Shown here: positions 35,644-44,774 of the stretch, in pieces | Layout of the letters: each line of letters starts with the position of its first letter | Numbering within the stretch: position 1 is the stretch's first letter | NCBI RefSeq assembly: GCF_012849215.1 | Contig: NZ_CP051682.1 | Span: forward strand, 3,534,001-3,598,000 | From: Mucilaginibacter robiniae | Lineage (GTDB): Bacteria; Bacteroidota; Bacteroidia; Sphingobacteriales; Sphingobacteriaceae | Direction: 5' to 3' | DNA length: 64,000 nucleotides | Notes under the pieces: model-generated | The model's database searches: none | What the model was told of the DNA's origin: nothing | The model's input: only the letters and a program-made list of their open reading frames with translations | Program-made: the position numbers and the translations under genes

Positions 35644-38406
35644 ATGAACCTTCATTTTAACATCTTCAACGTTCGTTCAATACACAATAAACGGGTATTT
35701 ATATTTATTCTCTTTCTGATGTGTACAATGCAAATCGGGCTTTTTGCTGAAACAGCAAGTATCAAACCTTCACCTCGTGAGCGCATTAACATCAACAAAG
35801 GCTGGCGATTTATGCGTTACTCAGGTGAGCCTGATCATCTGATTTATGATGAACGCCCCAAAACGTATAACCATAATGATGATATTGTGGCTGATACCAG
35901 AGCTTCTGAAACCGGAGGAGTTGCGGCGTCAAGACATGGGTTAAAAGCTTGGATATTACCTAGTGCAAATGATTTCATTAACAATCCGGCAAATCGGCAT
36001 ATTCGTCCGGCAGGTAATCCGGGTAGTGATTTTGCTTTCGTACAAAGTAGCTTTAATGACACACAATGGCGAAAAATCGATCTGCCGCATGATTGGGCTA
36101 TTCATGAACCTTTTTACAAAGAAGCCAATGCTATTGTAGGCGGTGGTATGGGGCGCTTGCCGGTTCAAGGGGTAGCGTGGTACCGCAAAAAACTGAATAT
36201 TGCCAAGGCTGATAAAGGGAAATCTATATACCTGGACATTGACGGTGCCATGTCATACGCTATGGTTTGGTTGAATGGAAATCTGGTTGGGGGCTGGCCT
36301 TATGGCTACAATTCCTTCCGGCTCGATCTTACCCCATATCTCAGGTATGGAGCCGATAATCAATTAGCCATTAGGCTGGATAATCCGGCTAATTCTTCCC
36401 GCTGGTACCCAGGTGCCGGTATTTACCGGAATGTATGGTTAACCAAAGTGCAACCTGTACATGTGAGGCAATGGGGCACTTACGTTCGTACCAGCAACGT
36501 TTCTGCTTCATCAGCTAAGGTTGATTTGGATGTTGATTTGGAGAATAGATCTCGTACTGCTCAGCGCATTAAAACAGTTACAGAAATTTACGTTTTAAAC
36601 GACAAGCTTGAAAAAGCAGGAGAGAGGGTAACCGTTTTTCCGGATGCCGTTACTGTGCTGCCTGCACAAACTAAACTGAAAATAAATCAATCAGTAACGA
36701 TAAAAAATCCTTTATTATGGGAGCCTATTCCCTCACAAAACTCGCATCGCTACATAGCAATTACCCGCTTGTACCAAAATGGCCATTGTGTTGATGAATA
36801 TGAAACCCGCTTTGGTATTCGTTCAATCATGTTTGACTCCATTAAAGGGTTATTGGTAAATGGTAAACCTATACGCATTCAAGGCGTAAACCAACATCAT
36901 GATTTGGGAGCCTTAGGCGCTGCCTTCAATGTAAGTGCAGCCCAACGACAATTAGAAATGCTGCGCGACATGGGGTGTAATGCCATCCGCCTGGCACATA
37001 ACCCGCCTGCACCTGAGTTATTGGAGCTTACTGATCGTATGGGGTTTCTGGTGATTGATGAGATTTTCGATTGCTGGGAGCGAGGAAAAACGCCATTGGA
37101 TTTTCACCTGATTTTTCCAGAATGGCATGAGCCTGATTTGAGAGCATTTATCCGGAGAGACCGGAATCATCCATCAGTTATAGCCTGGAGCTTCGGGAAT
37201 GAAGTGGGAGAACAGTACACATCAGAAGCTGGTGCTGCGCTGGCTAAACAGTTGTATGATATCGTAAAAGAAGAAGATGCAACACGAACAGCCACTGCTT
37301 CCATGAATTACGCCAAGCCCGATATGACTTTTCCGCAAGTAATGGATTTAATAAGTTTGAATTACCAAGGGGAGGGCATCCGTGATGCACCCGCTTATGC
37401 GTATTTAAAGGGCATTAAAACCTCACCTCTGTATCCAACTTTTCAAAAGCAGTTTCCGGATAAAATGATTTTTAGCAGTGAAACGGCATCGGCCTTAAGT
37501 AGCCGCGGCACCTATCTGTTCCCGGTATTTGAAGGTACAAGTGCCCCAGTTGCAGAGGGGAATGGAGGAGATGAGAAAAGAAAATATGTAAGTGCCTATG
37601 ATTTGTATTCAGCACCTTTCGGTTCTTCTCCAGATAAAGTATTTGCCACACAAGATAAGTATCCTTATGTAGCGGGCGAATTTGTTTGGTCGGGATGGGA
37701 TTACTTGGGCGAGCCTACGCCTTACTATACTGCGCGTAGTTCTTACTCCGGTATTATTGATTTGGCAGGATTCAAAAAAGACAGATTTTACCTTTACCAA
37801 TCGCGCTGGCGGCCTGATTTTCCTGTAGCGCATATTCTGCCGCACTGGACTTGGCCCGACCGTATAGGTAAGATAACGCCGGTTCATGTTTACTCATCAG
37901 GTAATGAAGCAGAGTTGTTTTTAAATGGTAAATCGTTAGGCCGAAAAAACCGGTTGCCTTACGAATGCCGCTTCCGATGGGATAGTGTGATGTACGAGCC
38001 CGGAGAACTAAAAGTTATTACTTACAAGAACCACAAGCCTTGGGCAACAGATAGGGTAAAAACAGCAGGTAAAGCAGCTGCACTTGAACTAACAGCAAGC
38101 AAAAAAGTTATAACTGCCGATGGAAAGGATTTATGCTTTATTACGCTCCGAGTACTAGATAGTAAAGGCACACTAGTGCCCGAAGCTAATAATCACATTA
38201 AGTTTGATGTTGCCGGACTAGCTGAGATAATAGCGACTGATAATGGCGATGCGGCAGATCTGGTATCTTTCAGTTCAAAAGAACGTGATGCTTTCAACGG
38301 GTTAGCTTTGGTTATTATAAAGGCTAAACCAGGCACATCCGGAACTATCCGGGTTAAGGCACAAAGCGGCATGTTATCTGGCCAAATAGTTATTGAAAGT
38401 AAGTAA
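35644..38406 (+). CDS. Glycoside hydrolase family 2 protein (beta-galactosidase-like)
   Basis: A 920-residue exported enzyme (hydrophobic segment about residues 18-36). Sugar-binding jelly-roll first (GVAWYRKKLNI, NSSRWYPGAGIYRNVWL), then an immunoglobulin-like domain, then the TIM barrel. The acid/base is likely Glu520 in SFGNEVGEQY and the nucleophile Glu613 in IFSSETASAL. A DUF4982-type module follows (HVYSSGNEAELFLNGKSLG), then an invasin-like terminal domain. The substrate is a beta-linked galactoside or similar. It is divergent from GH43, and a histidine kinase gene follows 232 bp downstream. Confidence 0.95.
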   Translation: MNLHFNIFNVRSIHNKRVFIFILFLMCTMQIGLFAETASIKPSPRERININKGWRFMRYSGEPDHLIYDERPKTYNHNDDIVADTRASETGGVAASRHGLKAWILPSANDFINNPANRHIRPAGNPGSDFAFVQSSFNDTQWRKIDLPHDWAIHEPFYKEANAIVGGGMGRLPVQGVAWYRKKLNIAKADKGKSIYLDIDGAMSYAMVWLNGNLVGGWPYGYNSFRLDLTPYLRYGADNQLAIRLDNPANSSRWYPGAGIYRNVWLTKVQPVHVRQWGTYVRTSNVSASSAKVDLDVDLENRSRTAQRIKTVTEIYVLNDKLEKAGERVTVFPDAVTVLPAQTKLKINQSVTIKNPLLWEPIPSQNSHRYIAITRLYQNGHCVDEYETRFGIRSIMFDSIKGLLVNGKPIRIQGVNQHHDLGALGAAFNVSAAQRQLEMLRDMGCNAIRLAHNPPAPELLELTDRMGFLVIDEIFDCWERGKTPLDFHLIFPEWHEPDLRAFIRRDRNHPSVIAWSFGNEVGEQYTSEAGAALAKQLYDIVKEEDATRTATASMNYAKPDMTFPQVMDLISLNYQGEGIRDAPAYAYLKGIKTSPLYPTFQKQFPDKMIFSSETASALSSRGTYLFPVFEGTSAPVAEGNGGDEKRKYVSAYDLYSAPFGSSPDKVFATQDKYPYVAGEFVWSGWDYLGEPTPYYTARSSYSGIIDLAGFKKDRFYLYQSRWRPDFPVAHILPHWTWPDRIGKITPVHVYSSGNEAELFLNGKSLGRKNRLPYECRFRWDSVMYEPGELKVITYKNHKPWATDRVKTAGKAAALELTASKKVITADGKDLCFITLRVLDSKGTLVPEANNHIKFDVAGLAEIIATDNGDAADLVSFSSKERDAFNGLALVIIKAKPGTSGTIRVKAQSGMLSGQIVIESK

Positions 38407-38638
38407 GAAACTACAACATCTGGTAATACCAGGGCTGATTGACTTGGATAGATAATTTGATGTATGACATTTTAGTTGATGAGTGTTTGACCTTATAAAC
38501 GCTGTATTTTAGTTGGAGAGTAAAGTTGATCTAGCTTTAATATTAACTCTTAAGTAACTGATTTTATTAAATTACGTTATAGGTACCAATAACGCGTAGC
38601 CTAAAAATTTCTGGGCTTTGCTGGTCAATTATAATATA

Positions 38639-40270
38639 ATGGAAAACACATTTGGAATGGATATCATTCCGGATAATGATCAAGAACGTTTAGCAGCACT
38701 TCAACGATATCGCATACTGGATACACCTACTGAAAGAGCTTTTGATAAAGTTGTAGAACTAGCGGCCGAACTATTTCAGGTACCGGTGGCACTCATATCT
38801 TTAGTAGATGCCGAACAGGTATTTTACAAAGCCACAGTAGGCATGGGAGACGTGCGCTGCGGTAGCAGGGGCCATTGTGTTTGTGCATTAGCTATAGTAA
38901 ATTCTGAGTGTACGATAATTGAAAATGCGCTGCAAGATCCATTATTTGATCATAACCCTTTGGTGCATGGTTCATTTGGTTTGCGCTTTTATGCAGGAGC
39001 GCCGCTAATTACACACGATGGTTATTTTATTGGAACTATTTGCGTTATAGATACGCAGCCAAGATTATTTAACCCGCAAGAGGAAAAAGTGTTGAAGCGC
39101 ATGGCGGCTGTAGTAATGGAGCAGATTGAATTGCGATTAACCAATTTACGAGAGGCAGAAAAACAAGCTCGGGCTAATAATGAGCTTGCAGAATCGTACA
39201 AAAAACTTGCTGCCAGTGAACAACGCTTCCAAAATATACTAGATACCATGGCCGAAGGGGTAGGTATAATTGATCTGGATGGCTGTTTAACATACTCGAA
39301 CGCTATGGCCCAACGTATACTGGGTTTGTCGCAAAGCGAAATCAATAAACGAACCTACTATGATGCTAAATGGCAAAATGTACGATTAGACGGTACGCCT
39401 CTGCCTAAGGAAGATCATCCGATGAGCATTATGCTAAATACGGGTATGGCAGTTTATGATTACGAGATTGGCGTAAAACCTCAAGAAGGTGAAGTGTTTT
39501 ATCTATCTATTAACGCGGCACCAATTATTGATCAAAACACCGGAAAAATCACCGGCGGTATCGCAACCTTTATGGATGTAACCAACAGGCGCCGAGTTAT
39601 GCAACAAAAAGATGAGTTTATCTCGGTAGCCAGTCATGAACTTAAAACTCCGGTAACCAGCCTTACGGCATCTATGCAACTCATGGAGCGGATGATTGAT
39701 AATCCTAAACCGGCAGTAATAAGTAAACTTATCAATCAGGCTAATAAAAGTTTAAAGAAGCTGAACAGCTTGATTAAAGATTTACTTAACAGCACCCGCA
39801 TTTCTGAGGGGCAACTCCATCTGCGTAAAGTAGAATTTACCATTGCTGATATGATTACTGACTGTTGTCATCATATTCGTACAGCTGGTAAACATGAAAT
39901 TGTTTTGCAGGGAGACCTAAATTTGAAGATATATGCCGATGAGCAACAGATTGACCAAGTTGTAGTTAATTTGGTTAACAATGCGGTTAAGTATGCTCCT
40001 GATTCTAAAGAGATATGTATTACTGTTGGCCGTGAAAAAAATAGGGTTAAAGTATCTGTAGCAGACAAAGGCCCGGGCATCGATCCGGATACGATACCGC
40101 ACTTGTTTGACCGCTACTACCGTGCCGATTATAGTGGTATACAATTCTCTGGGCTTGGCTTGGGACTATACATCTGTGCCGAGATTATTCGGAAACATGG
40201 TGGAGAAATTGGTGTAGATAGTCAATTAAGTGAAGGCAGTACTTTCTGGTTTACGCTGCCACTATCTTAG
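38639..40270 (+). CDS. GAF-PAS sensor histidine kinase
   Basis: The start is at the ATG at 38639, since the frame opens with TTG seven codons earlier, giving 543 residues. A GAF domain (about 20-165; DTPTERAFDKVVELAAELFQ, GTICVIDTQPR) is followed by a coiled-coil bridge and a PAS domain (about 195-315). HisKA has His333 in SHELKTPVTSL. HATPase_c has NLVNNAVKYAPD, DKGPGIDPDTIP and GLGLGLYI. No membrane segment, so it is cytoplasmic. Its kinase half parallels 217-1413. No response regulator is beside it. The GH2 gene upstream and the TonB receptor downstream raise the idea of a role in nutrient sensing, without proof. Confidence 0.95.
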   Translation: MENTFGMDIIPDNDQERLAALQRYRILDTPTERAFDKVVELAAELFQVPVALISLVDAEQVFYKATVGMGDVRCGSRGHCVCALAIVNSECTIIENALQDPLFDHNPLVHGSFGLRFYAGAPLITHDGYFIGTICVIDTQPRLFNPQEEKVLKRMAAVVMEQIELRLTNLREAEKQARANNELAESYKKLAASEQRFQNILDTMAEGVGIIDLDGCLTYSNAMAQRILGLSQSEINKRTYYDAKWQNVRLDGTPLPKEDHPMSIMLNTGMAVYDYEIGVKPQEGEVFYLSINAAPIIDQNTGKITGGIATFMDVTNRRRVMQQKDEFISVASHELKTPVTSLTASMQLMERMIDNPKPAVISKLINQANKSLKKLNSLIKDLLNSTRISEGQLHLRKVEFTIADMITDCCHHIRTAGKHEIVLQGDLNLKIYADEQQIDQVVVNLVNNAVKYAPDSKEICITVGREKNRVKVSVADKGPGIDPDTIPHLFDRYYRADYSGIQFSGLGLGLYICAEIIRKHGGEIGVDSQLSEGSTFWFTLPLS

Positions 40271-40383
40271 TCAGCTTAAATGAAATTAGGTAAATGCACC
40301 AAGGTTTTAGTAGGGAACATTTATGTGATATTCGAGTTAAAAGCCGGTATTTACCCTGGTATTAGGCTCACTAATCGATACAT

Positions 40384-40416
40384 TTTGCAAATTCTACTCT
40401 ACATTGGTTAGTTTTA
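40384..40416 (+). promoter_or_regulatory. Candidate Bacteroidota promoter for the TonB receptor
   Basis: A TTTG at 40384-40387 and TAGTTTTA at 40409-40416 are 21 bp apart, close to the Bacteroidota TTTG / TAnnTTTG pattern. The last G is missing. It lies 21 bp before the ATG. Confidence 0.3.
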
Positions 40417-40436
40417 CCGGCTCATTAGCCTAATTG

Positions 40437-42701
40437 ATGTTGAATAAACTTTTATCATTATTTCTTTTACTGCTAATCACTAAAGCAGGTTTCTCACAAA
40501 GTCAGGTTGCTGGTTTTATAGCAGATAATTTAACGCATAGCCCTATTCATGGGGTTACCGTAATTGTTGACCCTGGCAATCGAACCGATGTCACCGATGA
40601 AGGCGGACGATTTTCGTTCAGGAACCTGCCGGCATCGGCACGTGTAATTACATTTTCGGCGGTTGGTTATTCAAAAGCATCTATTCGCCTGGCTGAATTT
40701 AAAAGCGGACAAACCATTTACCTCGCACAGCATAATACCCAACTGGCCGATGTGATTATTGCAGCTGGCAATACAAACCCTTACAAAGCCATTAGCGAAA
40801 CTGATATTAAGTTGCGTGGGGTTTCAAATTCACAGGAAGTCTTACGCATTGTGCCCGGTTTGTTTATCGGTCAGCACCAAGGTGGCGGGAAGGCTGAGCA
40901 GATTTTTTTACGAGGCTTTGATAACGATCATGGTACGGATATTAACATGAGTGTAGATGGGATGCCTATCAACATGGTATCACAAGCACACGGGCAAGGC
41001 TATGCCGACAGCCACTTCATCATTCCGGGAACTATTGAAAATACAGTTTACGAAAAAGGAATGTACAATGCCCAGAAAGGCGACTTGGCCGTAACTGGTT
41101 TTGTAGATTTTCATACTGCTGATGCCTTAAATACCAACATGATTAAGTTAGAGGCAGGACAGTACAATACCTACCGTGTGTTAGGCATGGTCAACTTGTT
41201 AAGTGATAAAGCTAAGGCTAATAACCAATCCTGGTATGCCGCCTCTGAATACCGCTACAGCAATAGTTACTTTGACAATCCGCAGCATTTTCAGCGCTTC
41301 AACTTCTTTACAAAATATCATGGCAAACTTAATGCTAACAACTGGCTTACTCTATCAGCCTCAACCCTGTACAGTAAGTGGAACGCATCGGGCCAGATAC
41401 CTGAAAGTGCGGTTAATGATGGTAGCGTAGGTTTTTACGGCGCATTAAACCCCAATGAAGGTGGTATTACCTCACGTACTAACCTGAATGCACAACTAAT
41501 AACCACACTGCCCAATCATGATTTAATTAAAAACCAACTATACTACTCACGTTACAAGTTTGATTTACATACCAATTTTACTTTTTACCTGGTAGATACC
41601 GTAAACGGCGATGAGATACGCCAGCGCGAAGCTCGGAACCTGTATGGCTATAATGGTAGCTACCTGCATGAAAGTTATATTGGCAATCATAAGCTAACCA
41701 CCGAAGCTGGACTAAATGCCCGATTAGACGCTACTACGAATTCTGAACTTTCACATACGGTTAACCGATATACGCTGGTTGACCCAATCAAGTTGGGCGA
41801 TATAACTGAACTGAATGCTGGTGCTTACCTGAATGAAACGTTTCAGCTGACCAATCGCTTTACTGTAAACGCCGGTTTGCGTTTCGATCAGTTTTATTAT
41901 AAATACAATAACAAGCTGGCATCTGATAGTACTTTAAACGGTGCCGGAATTTACAAGGCTAACAATAATATCATCAGCCCTAAGCTGAAATTGAACTATC
42001 AAGCCAGTAACAAGGCCCAGTTTTACTGGTTTTTAGGTAAAGGCTTTCACTCGAACGATACTCGTGTTGTGGTGGCCGAAAAAGGTTTACAAACTTTACC
42101 CGCAGCTTACGGTACTGATTTAGGTACCGTATTAAAACCCATAAATAATCTGTTACTAAATGCCGCGGTTTGGTACAGCTATCTGCAAAAAGAATACGTG
42201 TATGCAGGTGATGGTGGAACGGTAGATTTTAGTGGCCGTACCCGCCGTATTGGGTTCGACCTTTCAGCACGTTACCAGCCGGTGAAAACCATTTACTTTG
42301 ATGCTGATTTAAATTATGCACATGGTAGAGCCATTGATGATCCGAAAGGGGCTAATTACATCCCGTTAGCGCCTGTATGGAGTAGTACCGGCGGTATAAC
42401 GTACATTTTTAAAGATGGCTTTAACGGAAGTTTTCGTTATCGCTGGCTAAGGGATAGACCGGCTAATGAAGATTACAGCTTGAAAGCAGAAGGCTATTTT
42501 GTAAACGATTTAGTGCTGAACTATACCAAGCGTAAGTATGAAATCGGGTTAACCATTAATAACCTGTTCAACGTGAAATGGAAAGAAACACAGTTTGAAA
42601 CCGTAACCCGCCTGAAAAACCAGCAGGCGGTTGATGGTATTGCGTTTACCGCAGGTACCAAGTTTTTTGCCGTTGGGCATATTAGCTACTTTTTCAAATA
42701 A
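40437..42701 (+). CDS. TonB-dependent outer-membrane receptor without SusD
   Basis: The start is at the ATG at 40437, giving 754 residues and a signal peptide (MLNKLLSLFLLLLITKAGFS). An N-terminal CarboxypepD_reg-like domain comes first (AGFIADNLTHSPIHGVTVIV). The plug follows, with QEVLRIVPGLFIGQHQGGGK and IFLRGFDNDHGTD. A long beta barrel ends in an aromatic residue (HISYFFK). The His-containing plug loop is typical of TonB receptors for metals or other small ligands. There is no SusD beside it, so it is probably not the glycan porin. It converges with SusD, sharing a bidirectional terminator. Confidence 0.95.
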   Translation: MLNKLLSLFLLLLITKAGFSQSQVAGFIADNLTHSPIHGVTVIVDPGNRTDVTDEGGRFSFRNLPASARVITFSAVGYSKASIRLAEFKSGQTIYLAQHNTQLADVIIAAGNTNPYKAISETDIKLRGVSNSQEVLRIVPGLFIGQHQGGGKAEQIFLRGFDNDHGTDINMSVDGMPINMVSQAHGQGYADSHFIIPGTIENTVYEKGMYNAQKGDLAVTGFVDFHTADALNTNMIKLEAGQYNTYRVLGMVNLLSDKAKANNQSWYAASEYRYSNSYFDNPQHFQRFNFFTKYHGKLNANNWLTLSASTLYSKWNASGQIPESAVNDGSVGFYGALNPNEGGITSRTNLNAQLITTLPNHDLIKNQLYYSRYKFDLHTNFTFYLVDTVNGDEIRQREARNLYGYNGSYLHESYIGNHKLTTEAGLNARLDATTNSELSHTVNRYTLVDPIKLGDITELNAGAYLNETFQLTNRFTVNAGLRFDQFYYKYNNKLASDSTLNGAGIYKANNNIISPKLKLNYQASNKAQFYWFLGKGFHSNDTRVVVAEKGLQTLPAAYGTDLGTVLKPINNLLLNAAVWYSYLQKEYVYAGDGGTVDFSGRTRRIGFDLSARYQPVKTIYFDADLNYAHGRAIDDPKGANYIPLAPVWSSTGGITYIFKDGFNGSFRYRWLRDRPANEDYSLKAEGYFVNDLVLNYTKRKYEIGLTINNLFNVKWKETQFETVTRLKNQQAVDGIAFTAGTKFFAVGHISYFFK

Positions 42702-42741
42702 TTCGCTTAGGTTGATGATTCTTTAAAAGAGTTCTAATGAT

Positions 42742-42773
42742 AAAAAAAGCTGTTCCTGAGAACAGCTTTTTTT
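42742..42773. terminator. Bidirectional terminator between TonB receptor and SusD
   Basis: A-run plus AGCTGTTC, a CTGA loop, then GAACAGCT plus T-run form a perfect 14-bp stem with T-rich flanks on both strands. It lies between two convergent stops (42701 and 42783) and can serve both. Confidence 0.85.
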
Positions 42774-42782
42774 GTTAATTTT

Positions 42783-44756
42783 TTACCAGCCAGGATTTTG
42801 TACTGCCGTTTTTTGCGCTCCTGTTAGTATGGAGCCGTTTTGTTTAACACCGTCCAAATAAGTTTGCGGAATAGGGCGTAGTAAATGTTTAGGTATAATA
42901 GGTTTAGCCTCATCATTAAAAGCTGTAGCACGTGCTAACAGCGTTTTAGTGCGCGATAAATCTTCCCAGCGCATTAGTTCACCCATCAGTTCTCTGGAGC
43001 GTTCATTTAAGATGAAAGCGATAAACTTATCTGACTGAGATGCAGCACCAACTTTAGTATAAAATTCTGTGTTCGAATTAAAAATGTCGGCTTCACTGTT
43101 CAGGTGCATACTGCTTAGGGTACTAGTTGTAGTAACCGGTATGTTGTTCGATTCAAAATAAGTATTCTTATCCGAGTAAGATACATACTGAGCCGTATTG
43201 GCAGCCGTGTTATTTTTGTAAGCTATACCACCATCTACGTAAGCCGAGCGGTCTTCGCCTGCTTTGTATGCTGCGCGATCACGAACTTTGTTCAGGTATG
43301 GAATGGCACTGCCGTATTGGCCCAAGCGACCATAAGCCTCAGCTGCAATTAGGTAAGTTTCAGCCAAACGGGCCAGAATGCCATCGCGCTGACCGAACTG
43401 GGAAGCTACCGCATTACGCGAACCATCCATGAATTTTGATAGCGCTACATATTGGCTGGTGCCATAGTTGCCATGTCCGCCTAACATATTCTCGGCTTGT
43501 CCGGCAAAGTAACGTACGTACATAGAAGGTGCACGCAGGGCAATGTTCGATGAGGTATAGCGGCTATCACCAGCACCATTAACAATATACAAAATAGATT
43601 CTTCGCCGCCAGCAAATTTAGCTTTGCCTACTAAGCTGGCGTTGGGTGCAGTTGTAGCCGTCCAGGTTGGGGCAGAAGAGGGCTTGTTGCACAGGTATCT
43701 GGTTTTAAAGCTTTTCCAGAACCGGGAGTCATTCACACGGTCATATACATCTATTGCATAATCAGTAGTGCGCAAGCGTTGAAACTCACGGTCACCTGGA
43801 ATGTCGCGCTGCATACCAGGCAGGTTTTGATATATGGAAGGATAATACAAGTGTACCTGGTTGCCATAACGCCCTTGCGTTGCCGTATTGTTGGAAAACT
43901 GTGCAGCCAAAATGATTTCTTTATTGGTTTCATTAGAACCATCAACAGTCGTGAAGTTCCATAAATCGCTAAAGTTTGTTGCCAGCGAAAAGCCGCCTGT
44001 ATTAATTACCAAATCGGCATATTTAATAGCGTTTTGTAAATCATCGGTCATGGTCTTGCTGTTCCAATCGCTGTTAATTTCACTAGCTCGGTATAAGTAC
44101 ACTTTAGCCAAAAAGTGAGCAGCCGCCCATTTAGTCAGCCGCCCGGTTTCAGATACAGTAGCGGGTAATAAATTGTAAGCCTGGGTAAAGTCCTGTACAA
44201 TCTGGTCACAAGTTGCTTGTGCAGTTGCACGGGTAAACTCTTCTTCAATATTAGTAGAAGGCACTAGTTTTAAAGGTACACCACCAAATTGCTTTACCAG
44301 CTTAAAGTAATCGAATGCCCGCATAAAGTAACCTTCACCCAAACGGGTGTTGGCATTAGCACCGCCTCCATAATACTGTGGCACGTTCTGAATCATGATA
44401 TTGGCAGAATTAATATTCTCATACATGTTATCCCACACTGATGATACATCACCGTTTTGTGACGTTAAGTTGGCATCGTAAGAGTTAAACATCTGCTCGG
44501 TACGGTCGCCACCAACGTCAAATTCATCTGTGCCATAGTTGGTGGTTGAATAAGCCCACTCATAGTTAAAGTGGAAGCGCAAGCTTTGATACATGCCGAT
44601 GGATAAGCCATCCAGTCCGCTGGCGGTTTGAAAGTTCTGCGTAGTTAGTTTGGTGATTTGGTTCTCATCCAAAAAGCTTTTTTTGCAGGAGGTAGGTGCC
44701 ACCATCAGGCAAGTTGCAGCAGCGGCACTATATATAAGTTTTGATATTTGTTTCAT
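42783..44756 (-). CDS. SusD/RagB-family nutrient-uptake lipoprotein
   Basis: A 657-residue surface lipoprotein (lipobox APTSC, then KKSFLDENQITKL). The SusD fold has an N-terminal TPR-like part (YFMRAFDYFKLVKQFGGVPL, AAHFLAKVYLYRAS) and the C-terminal RagB/SusD region (LAETYLIAAEAYGRLGQY, AFILNERSRELMGELMRWEDLSR). It is the lid that captures glycan for the SusC channel. Its start is 18 bp after the SusC stop, in the standard order. It is longer than typical (about 500-600 residues) because of insertions in the middle. Confidence 0.95.
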   Translation of the reverse strand: MKQISKLIYSAAAATCLMVAPTSCKKSFLDENQITKLTTQNFQTASGLDGLSIGMYQSLRFHFNYEWAYSTTNYGTDEFDVGGDRTEQMFNSYDANLTSQNGDVSSVWDNMYENINSANIMIQNVPQYYGGGANANTRLGEGYFMRAFDYFKLVKQFGGVPLKLVPSTNIEEEFTRATAQATCDQIVQDFTQAYNLLPATVSETGRLTKWAAAHFLAKVYLYRASEINSDWNSKTMTDDLQNAIKYADLVINTGGFSLATNFSDLWNFTTVDGSNETNKEIILAAQFSNNTATQGRYGNQVHLYYPSIYQNLPGMQRDIPGDREFQRLRTTDYAIDVYDRVNDSRFWKSFKTRYLCNKPSSAPTWTATTAPNASLVGKAKFAGGEESILYIVNGAGDSRYTSSNIALRAPSMYVRYFAGQAENMLGGHGNYGTSQYVALSKFMDGSRNAVASQFGQRDGILARLAETYLIAAEAYGRLGQYGSAIPYLNKVRDRAAYKAGEDRSAYVDGGIAYKNNTAANTAQYVSYSDKNTYFESNNIPVTTTSTLSSMHLNSEADIFNSNTEFYTKVGAASQSDKFIAFILNERSRELMGELMRWEDLSRTKTLLARATAFNDEAKPIIPKHLLRPIPQTYLDGVKQNGSILTGAQKTAVQNPGW

Positions 44757-44774
44757 AATAATTGCTTATAAAGA

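Noticed and set aside
35844-36168. Minus-strand frames inside the GH2 gene
   Set aside because: They are shadows of the GH2 coding sequence, which has complete domain and active-site support.
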